This document shows positions 11,159-24,009 of a stretch of DNA of 64,000 nucleotides, in pieces. Every line of letters starts with the position of its first letter. Within the stretch, counting starts at the first letter, position 1. The notes under the pieces are model-generated. The model was not told the DNA's origin, did not search any database, and saw nothing but the letters and a program-made list of their open reading frames with translations. The stretch is from Macropodus opercularis (lineage: Eukaryota; Chordata; Actinopteri; Anabantiformes; Osphronemidae). The position numbers and the translations under genes were made by a program. Location of the stretch: assembly GCA_030770545.1 (NCBI GenBank), contig CM061100.1, positions 7,385,501 to 7,449,500 of the forward strand. Reading direction: 5' to 3'.

Positions 11159-14100
11159 TTAAAGTTCTGTGTGACCGACTTCATCTCTCTGTTGCTCGTC
11201 TTGGTTGGCTTCTGTCTGAGGTTCTTTCATGTTGGCGTAGGCAACTTCTTTCGTCAGCTGTTCCAGCGGAGGAAGACCCACGGCCAGGTTTCTCAAAGCA
11301 ATAGCTGTCATCAAGAATCTGAAAGAAACGAGGGAATAAGAAATAATAATACCGAATTCACAACTCTAATAGTAGTTCCACATCATCTGTTTATATACGC
11401 AGCAACTCACCCCCTCCGTATGGAATAGTACTTTTTCACAGTAAAGCGTTCCAGCCGCTCCAGAATGCCGGCCTCCCTGCGTTTCTTCACCTCCCTCATG
11501 CGGCGCTGTCTCTTCAGGAAAAGCTTCACAATGGGGTCGGTGGCATTGACCTCTGACCCCTCGTCACCGTCAGCCGCAGCGAGAGGCTGCAACTCCGGAG
11601 GGAGAGGCTCGGTTTCTGTGTGAAGCGGCCGTCGGTGAGCATTTCATGTTCTTTGAGGTAAGAAGCCACGTTTACCACACACTTTACACGTTTGCGAAGG
11701 AGATTCTCACCTGTGCCGTTGCGAATGCGCTCCTGGATCTCAGACAGCTTGGTGAAGTTCTGCAGTAGTGCTGCTTCTGTGGTGTTGACATAGACGTACA
11801 TGTAGCAAGAAGGTCCTTCAGATACCGTGTACACTTTATGGTAAGCTCCAGCAGGGACCTACATGTACAGTACACAGTCCCATTATTGTAAAGAACGCGT
11901 CAGTGGTTGAACAGTGTAATGTGAACGATGATGATGTGTTGTACCTTTATCTGCTCACCAGGCTCCAGAGTGAAATTCTTCTTCTCCTCCGCTATTTCCA
12001 CGTTCACCTTGCCCTGCAACACTTGGATGCTCGTGTTGCCCAGATCCTCACTCACAAAGTTTTCTAAGTGAAGACCTAAAAAGTGACACGGCAGTGTGAG
12101 CGGAACGACAAACACACCTACATAAGAGAGGGACGTAATGTTACCTGGGAAATCGGCAATAAAGACAATGTCAGTCTGATTGTCCAAACTGCCCTCAATC
12201 TCCTGAAACTTTAGCCTCCAAGGTGAGAGGTCTATCAAAAGGGGCATGAGCCATTTGTTCGGCTGGAAAGGTGACCACTCAGCCTTCACAATGTCCACAC
12301 GGGGGTCGAAGATCCTTAGTAAAAGTCACAGTTTTGTTTTGATATTTTATTATATTCTTCCATTGGATCATTCTGCAGGATGTAACATTCTTTGTGCTCA
12401 GTTAAAAGCTTATCATACCTCTGCTGGAAACGCTCATTAATGGACACCCAGATGTCAAAGTAAATCTCAGGATCTGTGATGTTATAGCGAGGCAGCAACT
12501 GATTGAGGCATGTGGCGTATTGCTTCAGCATGTCTCCGTGGTCTTTCCAGCGACGGCTTTGCGTGAACACCTACGGTGCATGAACAACGTGCCTCTCAAT
12601 TAGTAACGCAGCAAAGATAAGATTAAGAGACAATCACAAGTAGCAAAACTACTGATAAAAGTAAAATTTATAGTATAAAAAGCATTTAGAAGTTTCATTT
12701 ATCTTTTGCTAATACAAGATGAATGAATAGCCTTAATGTGATGCTCTTGCCTGCGTTCTCCGTCTTACTCACCCCCGGGTTTAAGTATCCAGTTTCACCA
12801 GTTTTCCCATCTCTGTAAGTGATCTTAACATGCTGATGAGTGCGGGAATGAACCATCATGTCCCATGAGTAGCCATAGAGACCATTAGTCCAGTTGTTGT
12901 AACCCTGGTTAAACACAAAGTATTACTATTAGCCCATGTTTACATTTTACGCATTTTTTAACCCACTGGATACGTGGAATGACCATGTGTTCACATCAGA
13001 GAATGCGTGATAAGCATCTGCTTCGTTAGGTCTTTCACCCCAAGCTGTTGTTTGCTGTGGACTATGACTGTTGACTTTGATTAAGCAACAGTCTAATGTA
13101 GAATATCATCAACAGAAACTTGCATGTAACTATTGACTAATTTGTTTTTCAATCAAATACAGTTGTAAGTTCTGCTTTGGGCTAATGACTCACAAGAGGT
13201 TGATGTACCTGTGTGATGAAGTGGGAGTAAGGCAGGAAGAACTGTTCGATTATGTAAAGAATGGTAAAAATGGCTCCCAGCTTGTGCTTTAGTCTCAGTT
13301 TGGAGGTTTTGGGGACAGACGGAGTCTCTTGGCGTTCTGTGTTGGTGGTCTCGATCTGAGGGTAAACACAGGAGGTGCTGGGCTGAAGGTTAGGCACTGA
13401 GAATGGAAGAGCTACCCTGAAGAATGCTGGGAAATGGGAAAAGAATCTTCTCGGCCAGTCGGGGTAGCAGAAGATAGGAGTAGTGGCCAGCATTGTGTAA
13501 GGAAACATCCCTGCGGAAGATAAAATACTCAATGAGATCACACTGAAATTAAGAATTAAAGGGGAACACAAGGCAACAGAGGTAACAGACTGACCTATGC
13601 TGAAAAGCTGAGAGTTCATACAGTGGAAGTAGCTGACAAAGAAAAACGCATAAGGTCGTGTTACATCAAAAAACAGCAGGTAGCCAGCGGTCAGATCCAA
13701 AACAAGACCGCCTCCATGCACAACCAGCAGACTTACTAAGTCCACAGGAAGAATGACTCTGGAAAATAAAGTGTGGAAGAGCAGGATCAGAGCAGCAGTG
13801 CTGAGATAAACAGTCAGTGATCAAAAGCTAGGATATCTTTGGACTGTTCTGCTTAAAAATACCTACTTGAAAGGATCAAAAAGCCAATGGTGAGCCAAAT
13901 ATGACATTGAATATCCTTCCACCCAATCAGCATCCAACTTTTTGATTCCAGCGATGAAGTATACAATAAATATCTTTGAAAACATACAAAACATACATCT
14001 TCAGGTTCCCCACACCCATGTAAAAGAATAATAACAAAATAGATTAAATCTGACCAGCAAACATCACTAAAAGACAAACCTGAGTCCTCAACACAGTATA

Positions 14101-15460
14101 ATTCCATAGAGGCACATGGGCGCTCCTTATAGTAGGTCTACGCAGTCCATCAATTGACCTACAAAGAGACACCGTTTAAATACCTTGTTCTGTTAAGCTC
14201 ACTCAGGGAGATATACACGCACACACAGCGCAACAAGCATCGTCTCACCAGTATCTGTTGCCATCCATCAACATGAGCTGAAAACCAATGAGGCCATAGA
14301 GGTAGGAGTGATTGTTCCAGGCCGTTTTATCCAGAAAAAAGATGTACCAGTACGTTGAGACGAACATGAGGCAAGAGAGGCGATAGAAACAGCCAAGCAT
14401 GATGCCCAGGGCCCCTTAAATTAGAAACACGACTAGTTACTATAATAACCAGCCTCTGTTGGTTATGGAGACACAGACAGACTGAGGTAGTCCTAATGAT
14501 TAGTTGATCACAACATAAAGAACATGTTGTAATACCAGATTTGCATTTATGTAAATAAAAGAGCAACGTCCATGAGCTCTTAAAACAGATTTCTTTGTTT
14601 TGTAGATCATATAACTAAACTCTAGTCGCTCAGCGTAGGCTCAAGGAAATGTATTTTCCCCCCTACATCATAACAACATAAGAATCTTTCAACCTCAAAC
14701 CTGTTGAACACGGCATCGTAACATAAAACAAGGAATCTGACTCACCGAGGAACATCACCACATACACCAGGTACATCCAATCCAGTGGCAGCGGCTGTAA
14801 GAAATTAAACAGCGGGAAGCGGCACACAGGGGCCCCATCCAGATACTTGTAGTCCAAGTGACTGAGGCCCCGTTCCTGTGTGATGTCAATGGCCATCAGC
14901 AAACCTACATAAATAGACACGAGATCAAGAAAGACACTATTTACAGCGCCAGCAAAATAAGCCACATGCACACGCTGAGCAAACTGCTGCTGGCTTTGCT
15001 TACCAAACAAGCACCGGAAGATGCCCAGAGATGCCGGGTCAGAGGGTCGGTTCAGGAGGGACACCAAACTATGCCAGGACGTCAGATCTTCTTTCTTGAA
15101 CCCAAAGACCTGCTCCATCTTGGTTCTGGCCTGTGGTCTATCTTCTTTGGGAGCTGCATTCTGTTTTGCAGCTTGTTCTTCTCCATCACTGCTCACCAGA
15201 GCAGCTAGAAACCAGAGCAGCACATTAACGGGATAATAATATGTACTTTTTAAAAAGGAGGTCGGAGAGACTGTGCACTAAGCACTACACGACCCAAAGA
15301 GACGTCAAAAGCTAGCAAACATGTATCTAATGATCGATAACTAGAAAGGAGCAAGTTAACCTGTAGATCTAACTGATCACATCACTGTCTATACAACATT
15401 AAAACCTCTCACAGGTCCTGCAACAAGAACCTCACCTGCTATAGCATCGCTTGCCTCCAT
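11159..15460 (-). CDS. ggcx: Vitamin K-dependent gamma-glutamyl carboxylase
   Basis: ER membrane enzyme that converts Glu to gamma-carboxyglutamate in clotting factors and bone/matrix Gla proteins, using reduced vitamin K, CO2 and O2. Fifteen coding exons, 5' to 3': 15460-15436, 15204-15004, 14904-14746, 14414-14249, 14158-14080, 13973-13867, 13758-13595, 13510-13209, 12904-12773, 12570-12419, 12314-12145, 12075-11945, 11858-11711, 11615-11411, 11318-11159. Product 766 residues (human 758). The hydrophobic N-terminal half includes KYLDG, PLPLDWMYLVY, DKTAWNNHSYLYG and the catalytic-base region YFIAGIKKLDADW, where Lys222 matches human Lys218. The C-terminal half has YNNWTNGLYGYSWDMMVHSR and FVSEDLGNTSIQ. 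The start gives MEASDAIA, the only Met in a coding frame spliced to exon 2. Head-to-head with gmcl1. Confidence 0.96.
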
Positions 15461-16989
15461 GCTAGGAAATACACCGAATAACACGGATTTTGTGTCGGGA
15501 CAGGGGGTCTCTGCTCTCCCTGCCCCAGGTGGAGGTGCTCAGTGAAAGCGACCAAGTTACGTGTCACAGTCCCACACACACACACACAGCCTGGTCCGGG
15601 CACTGGGAGGAGGAGGTCGGCCGGGGAGGGATCGGAATGTTGTGGAAGAGGTGCTCACCTTTGATTGGCCGATCCGTCCTTCCTGACGCCCACATTTGAC
15701 GTCACGTCCGACCTCACGCTGACTTTTGTTGTTACGTTTAGAGAAGCGGCGCAACGTAATTCATGAATCTGTGTATAATATTTATACGGAAACGAGCACA
15801 GGAATATTAATAAATAAATAAAAAAAAACATATATACTATTAGATATATTACTCTTTTTGTGAGTCTTTGTGAATACCTGCAATACTACTGAATACCACT
15901 GGAGGGCAGTGATGCGCGAAGTTTCCTTCCTCTAGTTCACGACAGGTGGCGCCAGTGAGTTAGGGCTCGCATGCGAGGTACAAATTCTGCCGCTAGACGT
16001 CGAGAGAAGAAGAAAAACAAAAGCAGCCACAGATATTCAGGGTAGTTCCACATCATCTTCAAACTCCGGCCTTAATTGACTCTAAATTTGTAAATTGTAA
16101 CTGAAACCGAAATCTGATTTGCGATGTGAAGCCTTGGTCAGTGAGAAGAAGCGCCGTTGGTGTTTGTGCGTGAATTTAGCAGCTAAGCTAGCGTTGAGAT
16201 TAGCTAGCTTGTGTCCAACTGGCTCGCCAGCGTCAGTCAGGCTGACCAGAGATAACCAGCTGGTGTTTACCGTCCAAAGCAGGCTTGCACCTCTCCTCCA
16301 AGCTGCCTGGTGTCAAGCATCGGGTAATGTTCAGCTTAATCGTTGTTTTTAGTCATTAACACGGGGCTCGGTGAAGGAACAAGCCCATGGATCAGACTGT
16401 TGTTATGTCCACAAACGACTCGTTTTGTTCTGTATTGTGACTCAAAAAGTAAAAAATATCGGCAGATTATAACAGTTATACATTAATCAACAGATTTCAA
16501 GCAGTGTCACTTGCTGTTTCCTTGAACGTTTGACTTTATAATGTCATTTCTGATATTGTTTCATAACAAGAGAATATGAAAACAATCGTCTTCACGTCGC
16601 AATCTTTTTTTACTTTGTGCGTTGTTAATGAGTTGGAAACGAAGGCAGCCACAAATGTTCATACATTCGTAATTGTAATCTTATTTATTAACAATTGTTT
16701 GAGTTTTTCAGTCATTGTAAATTATGTAGGCTAAACAAAAAGTGACAAGTTTTAGCTGTTTGCTATCAGATGTGACAACCCCCTAAACAGTTCAGATATT
16801 TGATGTAATCTTTACTGATAAATAATTAATTAAATAATAGGATAATTGTCTAAAATGAATTTCCAGAATTAAGTTTAAGTGCAACTGCCCAGAGTCTTGT
16901 TCAGCTGTTATTATATTGACGAAATTTCATGACACAGCATCATTTCTGACAGTTATTTTGCTTACTCTAGGTCTTTTTGAAACACATCC
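15461..16989. promoter_or_regulatory. Shared ggcx/gmcl1 promoter region and gmcl1 5' UTR
   Basis: The two ATGs lie 1.5 kb apart in opposite directions. The ggcx side holds an inverted CCAAT box (gattggcc, about 15663-15670) and a perfect CRE palindrome TGACGTCA at 15697-15704. The gmcl1 side has a likely non-coding first exon ending at a donor after 16323 and rejoining at 16971 (acceptor ctctag), 19 nt before the ATG. No TATA box was seen for either gene. Confidence 0.5.
15697..15704. promoter_or_regulatory. Palindromic CRE (TGACGTCA)
   Basis: Perfect 8-bp CREB/ATF consensus, 237 bp upstream of the ggcx start codon, close to an inverted CCAAT element. Confidence 0.55.
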
Positions 16990-19900
16990 ATGGGAAGTCT
17001 GGGCAGCAGGTTCCAGTCCCCGGCTCAGGGACCAGAGGAGGTTGCAGAAGGACCAAGTACCAGTCACAAACACAGCTGTGAATGTAAGAAAAGGAAACGA
17101 AATGCTCAGTGTGACTGTGACAGTGAACAAGAGGAGGACGACAACATACTAGATACACCTCGCAGGTAACTTTAGCAAGAGGGTTATATTATATATTATC
17201 TTTCAAATTGTCAAATCTTGCTCTCATTGCTGCCCTCCTGTTTGTTTTGTGTTTCTAGAAAAAAATTAAAAAGCACATCAAGATATATTTATCAGACTTT
17301 GTTCCTCAATGGGGAAAATAGTGACATTCGCATCTGTGCTCTGGGACAGGAGTGGAACCTCCACAAAGTGTACCTATGCCAGGTAAAATATAAAGGAATC
17401 TATATAACGCATCTGTGTTACACGTGTTGTCCTTGTCATTTAATAACCTTCCTTTTCTCTCTTTGCTTTTGTGAATTTTGCAGTCAGGATATTTCTCCAG
17501 CATGTTTAGTGGCTCTTGGAAGGAGTCTAACATGATGGAAATAAACTTGGAGATCCCAGACCAGAACATAGACACTGAAGGTGAGAGAGCCTCCGTTTAA
17601 GACCTGACTTGTCTAGTTTTGTGACTTTGTTTTACAAGCTCTTTTCTGGTTTGTGTGTGTAGCTCTACAGGTTGTGTTTGGATCCTTGTACCGGGACGAT
17701 GTTCTGATTAAGCCCAGTAGAGTCGTCAGTATACTTGCTGCTGCTTGTATGCTACAGCTGGTTAGTACATAAAAAATAGGTAATGACTCAAGTGTGTGTA
17801 TGTGTCATATGATACAGAATATGATCAGTGCTCGTGGTTTTGTTGTTGACAGGATGGTTTGATCCAGCAGTGTGGTGAGACGATGAAGGAAAACATCAGT
17901 GCAAAGACTGTTTGCGGCTATTACGCGTGTGCCACTATCTATGGTTTGGATTCTGTCATGAAAAAGTCAGAATCCCATTAATTTTCTTTTTTTTTTAAAC
18001 GCAATGATCAGTGGATAACTACATGTTTTAAAATGTATATATAAATGTGTCACTCTATGTCTGCAGGTGTCTTGAGTGGCTTCTAAACAACCTGATGACC
18101 CACCAGAATGTTGAGCTGATGAAAGAACTAGGGCATGTGTACACGGCTTTAAATAATTTTCTATGTATTTCTAATATGTTAAGTTATCAATGTCTAAAGT
18201 CTCTGATTATTCTGCATTGCATTTACAGGGCAGAAGTCATGGAGCAGCTCATTCAGTCCTCAGACCTGTTCGTCATGCAGGTGGAGATGGACGTATACAC
18301 TGCTCTGAAAAAGGTACCTTGAAACTCCCAGATATTCTCACTGTCTTTGTGTACTTTCTTTTCTAATTTACTCTATGTACAGTGGATGTTTCTCCAACTC
18401 AACCCATCTTGGGACGGCCCCATCAAGCAGCTCCTGGCTGATGCTGATGCCTGGCTTTGCAAACGTAGGACAGGTACAGTAAGACTGCATTTTGTAAAAT
18501 TATATTTTAATGCCATGTCTTGTTTGTCACCACACCAAAGGTTTGATTGTCATTCTGTTTAATTTTGATCTATAGACCTCTGTGAAATGGAGCCTTTCTT
18601 GAACACAGAGGAGGGGACTGCTTTTTGTTCTGTGTTTAAATATGTCCGTCTCCAGTACATCATCAATGATCTTGCATCTGCACGTATCCTCGAGAGAGAT
18701 AATATTTTACCTCCTGGTAAGATGCTTTTTTTGTTTTGTTTGATAGAGTTAGGTTTTCATTTTTAATCTCTGATCTGAAAAAATGTTTAATTTCAATTTC
18801 TGAGGTAAAGTTAATTGAAATTGTTTTTAATGGATTCTGGTCAAACTTTGCATATTACACACACACACACACACACACGTAATATCAAAAACACCTTGTC
18901 CACTCACTGTAGTTCTATATGTTTCTATCTAATTCTAAATTCAGTTTCCTCTGTCTATTTATTTATTTGTTTGGTATAAAGTATTAGTCAGACTTTACTT
19001 AACTGTAAAGTACTGAACAGTGTCATTGTTACACCAGCCATCCCCTTCCCTGTGTTTATGCACATTAACATTCTTTATTCCTGCTTTACATTCTAGATTG
19101 GTTAACGTCAGTGTACAAAAACCAGTGGTTTGCTATGCTGCGCACAGAATTTGATAGTGACAATGGGTAAGAGCTCTTACACAAGTTAATGGACAGGAGT
19201 CAATATGATTATGAATATTGCTTTAAAGTTGTGATGGTGGTGTTGCCTGTCTATCATTAGTCCCCAGGAAGCTAACAAAGAGGAGTTCGAGCTAAGCAGT
19301 ATGAGGTGTGGCAGGAAACTCACTAAAGATGGAGATGTGAGTCAGGCGTGCTGCAATCTTTGCTTTCATTGAATTAACATTTATAATTTCCCACTGAAAG
19401 AAACTGTGGTGTTTTTCTTTTCGCAGTACTGCTGGCGGTGGACGGGCTTTAATTTTGGTTTTGACCTGTTGGTGACCTACACGAACCGCTTCATAGTCTT
19501 CAAAAGGAACACTCTCAGTCAGCCGTGTGGAGGCGCTGTGAGTCTGCAGCCTCGAAGACATCTGGCATACAGGTTGGTCGGTCCAGCTGCTGCTTATAGC
19601 TTGACATTTACATTTCAGATGTGAGATATGTTTGCTTTTACATATTAGTCTTGATAAGAAAACAAACACGCACTTTCAGGGAGTAGTGGTGTATTTTTAG
19701 TTGACCTGTAAACATACTTTTTCGTTGTCCAGGTTACGTCTTGCCTCGTTTGATAACCGCGGAAAACTGGTCTGCAGTCGCTCAACAGGTTACCAGCTAC
19801 TAACGCTTGAGAAAGACCAGGTCAGTGAGTGCTTAACCTCGATGGTATCACTCTTAGTCTCTGTATCACTCTTTCAGGCTGATGAGTGCTTGCTTTTCCC

Positions 19901-20054
19901 TTCAATCACTCAGGAATATGTGGTGATGAACCTAGACAGTCGTCTGTTATCATTTCCACTCTACGTGTGCTGTAACTTCCTGTATACCTCGCCCCAGTCA
20001 GACAACCGCCCAGACTCCCCAGAGCAAGAAAGCAGTCCTCACAACGGGTCTTGA
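16990..20054 (+). CDS. gmcl1: Germ cell-less protein-like 1 (BTB domain)
   Basis: Nuclear-envelope BTB/BACK protein of the germ cell-less family; the fly relative is a CUL3 substrate adaptor needed for germ-cell fate, and the mouse gene supports spermatogenesis. Exons: 16990-17165, 17259-17382, 17484-17580, 17663-17760, 17853-17965, 18067-18132, 18229-18313, 18383-18473, 18576-18716, 19097-19166, 19261-19336, 19427-19572, 19733-19820, 19914-20054; 503 residues (human 515). The N-terminus is MGSLGSR with a Cys-rich stretch and the basic cluster KKRKR. The BTB core follows (FLNGENSDIRICALG, LCQSGYFSSMFSGSWKES), then the BACK region (CLEWLLNNLMTHQNVEL). The C-terminus has YCWRWTGFNFGFDLLVTY. Exon 6 appears to end at a GC donor (18133-18134); a GT alternative six bases on would insert two residues. 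Confidence 0.94.
18857..18878. repeat. (AC)11 microsatellite
   Basis: Perfect dinucleotide run in gmcl1 intron 9. Confidence 0.9.
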
Positions 20055-21391
20055 TGCCTATTCAGCTGCTACTATTACTTTGGTAACATCAAGACACTGA
20101 CACAAGCCTTGTATGTACAGTCCACTGCCATTTTAACAGCATTTTGACTTTGGACACATCATTTGCATGCTTTGTGACTCAGTGAGTCATTTAGGGAAAG
20201 TGTTTTGTATTTCGATATTCAGTATTCTGAGTTAGGCCACGAACTGTTGCCACTGAGATTCTGGACCAATTATCACAATGGAAAACCTCCAACCTAAAAA
20301 ACCTGCTTTGAACTCTGCACTTCTGAACTTTACATAATTACTACATGATATGATATTTAGTTCTAGTGACCACTGAAGGATTCACCTTACCTACACCTAT
20401 ACCAGTTTGATGTGTGTATGGATATATTGTCATCCTGGAATAGGAGAATGAAGAAGCAAGAAATGCCTCATCATAGTCCACATTATTCGTCACATCCTGA
20501 ACTGAAATATGGATCCATCAATGGTTAGTATCATCCTTTGGATTTATGTAAATCTCACTCAAGATGAACTCCTCACAAGAGCATAATTGTCTTTTGCTAA
20601 GTGGTCAATGAAAACATGTAATTGTGTATGTTTTAAAAAGCTGCTGTTGCCCTGACTGTGTGGAAAGTGTCAGGGCTGTTGCTCTTCTACAGAGAAAGTG
20701 CATCTAATGGATGCACGGCTTTTTGCACAGGCTTTTTGTTGTGGTCGGCTCGGACAACCTCTTTCGGTTGTACTGGTTTAACGCAACAACTGTAGCAAAA
20801 TCTGAACATCGCTCCTTTGGATTAAATTTGTACAGTTAAATAAGAGGAAAAACATAACAACCCAGTGTTTCAGATGAGGGGTTAACTTGTAAAGGCCTGG
20901 TAACTGTGTCTGTAGTGGAACCAGCCTTGTGAGGTCAACATCCAGGAGTTAACAGTGATTTCTTAGTAAGGCAGTGAGAAGACAAAAGATACCAGCTCTC
21001 TGATCTTGTCTATTTACTGTAAAACAGACAAACGTCCACCTCAGCCTTTCTGCACTTTTAAGCAGCGATGCCATCAAATAATAACTGCTGTTAAAAGATC
21101 ACTTCTGATCTTTGTTGTGTACTAAACATCTGGGTTCTACACAGCCCTCAGCACATCAGGAGCATTTTGTAAATCAGTTTCACTCTTTGAAAAACAGAAC
21201 ATTTGAGTTATTCACACCAGACCGTCTCTTTTTTTGTTCTAGTCAGTATTATTTGCCTGTATATCTGCTGCAGTATCTGTGATCAAGTTAAATGCTAAAC
21301 AAGTTATTTTTATTTGGCATTTATTTATTTTTTATGTCATTTCTATTGCTTTATTTGTGCTAATGAAGACGTACATTCATTCTGGACTGCC

Positions 21392-21397
21392 AATAAA
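21392..21397 (+). terminator. gmcl1 poly(A) signal
   Basis: First canonical AATAAA after the gmcl1 stop codon. Confidence 0.5.
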
Positions 21398-22100
21398 CTG
21401 CCCATTGACATGGGCTGTGGTGCTATTGCATTATCCCTAGATTCCTTTTCAGATACCTGCATGTTAACGCTGCATTTATGCTTTGTAGCTTCTGCCCTTC
21501 ACGACTATTCCACCTTTTGTCTGACAATACTTTTTGAATACTTTTGCTGCCTAGCTTTACACCTCCTGAAACCTTAGGTCTGATTTTCCTCATGGTGATG
21601 TCCAGCAGATTGACTCCAGTAAAGCCAGTGTATTGTGTAATGTCTGTATGGAAGTAACGAGAATTCCCACTTCTTTGAATCTAACAATGATTCCTCCTGC
21701 AGTGCTTTTTCTATTAAGATGATTTCTGTATTTGTTAAAACACTTTAATACTGTTGCAGAACTAGCTGGTTCAAAAAGCAGTGTGTTCTTCACTGACACC
21801 TGCACATCCCACTCACTTTGAAGACTTTCCTATCACTGTTGCAAACATTTGTGTACTTTTTTAAATACATAATCATCGAAAGAGACAAATCGCACTAAGA
21901 CAACAGTGAGGGTGACAGGGCTCCTAATGGTGAGGAACCGAAGAGCAGAGCCGTATATAAAGAAAAATATTAAAGCACATCTGAGTTGTGTTGACAGCAT
22001 AACTGTATATTTTGAAAGTTGCACTCGAAAGTGAGTGCTTTTGCAGATAAGCCAAGTTTAAAGACGCCAAAAACCTTCAGTTTCATCCTGTCCAGGCAGG

Positions 22101-22106
22101 TTTATT
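22101..22106 (-). terminator. fam136a poly(A) signal
   Basis: TTTATT on the plus strand, about 250 nt after the fam136a stop. Confidence 0.55.
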
Positions 22107-22359
22107 GTTTAACAACTACACAGAGCACAAGAACATCTCACAGTGAGCAGTTTGAAATCTTCAGAACACCAAAGGTCACAGCTTTTAAAGCCTGTCAAAA
22201 CTGTGTTAGATGATTATAACCTTCCATGTCCTTGTCTTTTCATGCTGTTCCAGTCCTCTACTCTTCAGCTGTCACTGGTCACACTGGCGGAGTCGACCAA
22301 ACGCCGCGTTGCTGTATGTGTGTGGCTTTATCCCACGTTGTTTCTGGGACAGACAACAG

Positions 22360-23070
22360 TCACTGCTGTATAGAGTCCAAATTCTCTTTGAGTCGCCGGG
22401 TCATGCTGGGGATCAGGTTAATGTGGTCGTCCACACAAGTGCCCACGCAGTGGTCCATCAGCGAGCGAACAGCCGGCTCTTTGGCACCGGAGTCGAAAAG
22501 ATCTTTCCCTTTATCGTTGCAGTGCATTGTACATCTGGTCAGACGGTCCTGATGGGGGCAGAGAGGACTTAGATGTAAAATGAAGAGTTAGCTAGAAAGA
22601 AAAAGTTCTGGATGATTTTAAATGATCACCGTTTCATCCATTTCTGCTACGTGTAGGGTAAACATGGCCATTACCTCCATTGTAAACGCCACATTGAATT
22701 ATAACGTTGTCAACCGAAGACACACCTGTGATCAAGTGACCTGACCCCCCTCACCTGAAACTTCTCCAGCTCGGAAGTGACCAATCCCTGAGCTTTGGCC
22801 ATGGGAGTGTGACACCTCTCGATGCACTGATGCACCTGAGACATGGAGTCTGTGGAGAGATCGCAGCAGTCTGCGCTGCACCGGAACATGCGACCCTGCA
22901 ACGGGAGACCCACAAACACGCTTTACACGGGATGCACACGAAGCGCTGCAAGCACGGGTTCCGTTTGAACACAAAGCGCCTACCTGCATTTTACGAATGT
23001 GGTTTCTTTCCAGACTTTGAACCATTTCTTCCACCGCAGCCTGAACGCGTCCCTGATGCGCCTCTGCCAT
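22360..23070 (-). CDS. fam136a: FAM136A, small CX3C mitochondrial protein
   Basis: Conserved small protein assigned to mitochondria; its exact biochemical role is poorly known. Exons 5' to 3': 23070-22984, 22895-22755, 22548-22360; 138 residues, the same as human. It begins MAEAHQGRVQAAVEEMVQSL with SLERNHIRKMQ next. Four CX3C pairs are visible (CSADC, CIERC, CTMHC, CVGTC), a pattern typical of proteins oxidised by the MIA40 pathway in the intermembrane space. Family segments VTSELEKFQDRL, TMHCNDKGKD and DDHINLIPSM are all present. Start is the only Met fitting family length. Head-to-head with pcyox1 and tail-to-tail with gmcl1; all three lie together on human 2p13. Confidence 0.95.
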
Positions 23071-24009
23071 CTCTGCTCGTCCTGTTCGCTCCGGAAGACA
23101 CGTTCGGCGCCTGAACCGTACCGACCTGCTGCTTCCTACTCAAACCCCTCTGTATTCTACAATCTGATACTAACTAAGGTCACCTCCATTCAAGCATGGT
23201 TCAGCGTGAGAAGATGGTTGCGTCACTTCCGATTTTCTTCCGTAATCGGTTTCAGGAAACCGAACCCTCTTCCGTTTTGTGAGGTCGAAAGCGTCCTTAC
23301 TTCAGTTCATTAAACACACCTTCACAGGTGTTTATGTTTTTGCTTGTTTACAATCTTGGACGACAACAATTCCTATAAGGTATTGCTTTTTGTTGCGTTA
23401 AAAGTCGGCAAACAACTTCCGCTCGGGAAGTATGCATTTTTGTATATATGTGTGTGTTGTAGAAAAGAGAATCGTAGCATAAAATTATCATTTGGTACTT
23501 TGTGACTGTTCGTCAATTAATCAGAGGGATATTGACTGAATTCTTGCTGGTTTTCTTCGCAGTTCACTTTGCGGGCTTTTATTGTGAAACCTTTGCGGAA
23601 GTGTGTCACACCGGTCAGAGACGTTCACGGTGCTCCGACCTGATCCCACCGTTCAACAAGTTTGGTGAGTAATTTTATTTTCTGTTTGTCCGCAGCTTAA
23701 TTTCACGCTGAAGCAGACAGGAGGGAGGCTTAGAGAACCAGCAAGTTGTGCTGGACTGAAAACTACTGGATCATTTGGTGGCTCCAGGAACAGTGAGTCC
23801 TGTGCAACCAGCGTTACACACTTTAATTGATGTGGTTTTAATATGACATGCGGATGCGACGCGTTGGTTTTGATGTTGTTGTACTGTGTTACGCTTTCCG
23901 TCGTGATCGCCTGCATGAGAGTGAAATCCTCGCAGTGTGACCTTTGACCGTCGCTGTGCGTGTTCGTCCTGTGCAGATGCTGCTTGGTGCGCTGCTCTGA
24001 AAGCCCACG
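23071..24009. promoter_or_regulatory. Divergent fam136a/pcyox1 promoter region
   Basis: 939 bp between opposing start codons, holding both promoters and 5' UTRs. A possible non-coding pcyox1 exon ends near a donor at 23664 (tttg|gtgagt). No TATA box was seen near either start. No protein gene is supported in between. Confidence 0.45.

Larger units (their letters stand above)
20055..22359. other. gmcl1 3' UTR and convergent gmcl1/fam136a spacer
   Basis: Non-coding. The first canonical plus-strand AATAAA after the gmcl1 stop is at 21392-21397, implying a 1.3 kb 3' UTR. The minus-strand AATAAA of fam136a (TTTATT on plus) is at 22101-22106. Short open frames here have no family features. Confidence 0.5.

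Noticed and set aside
16119..16352. Open frame in the gmcl1 leader
   Set aside because: It starts with TTG, not ATG, and sits in the probable non-coding first exon.
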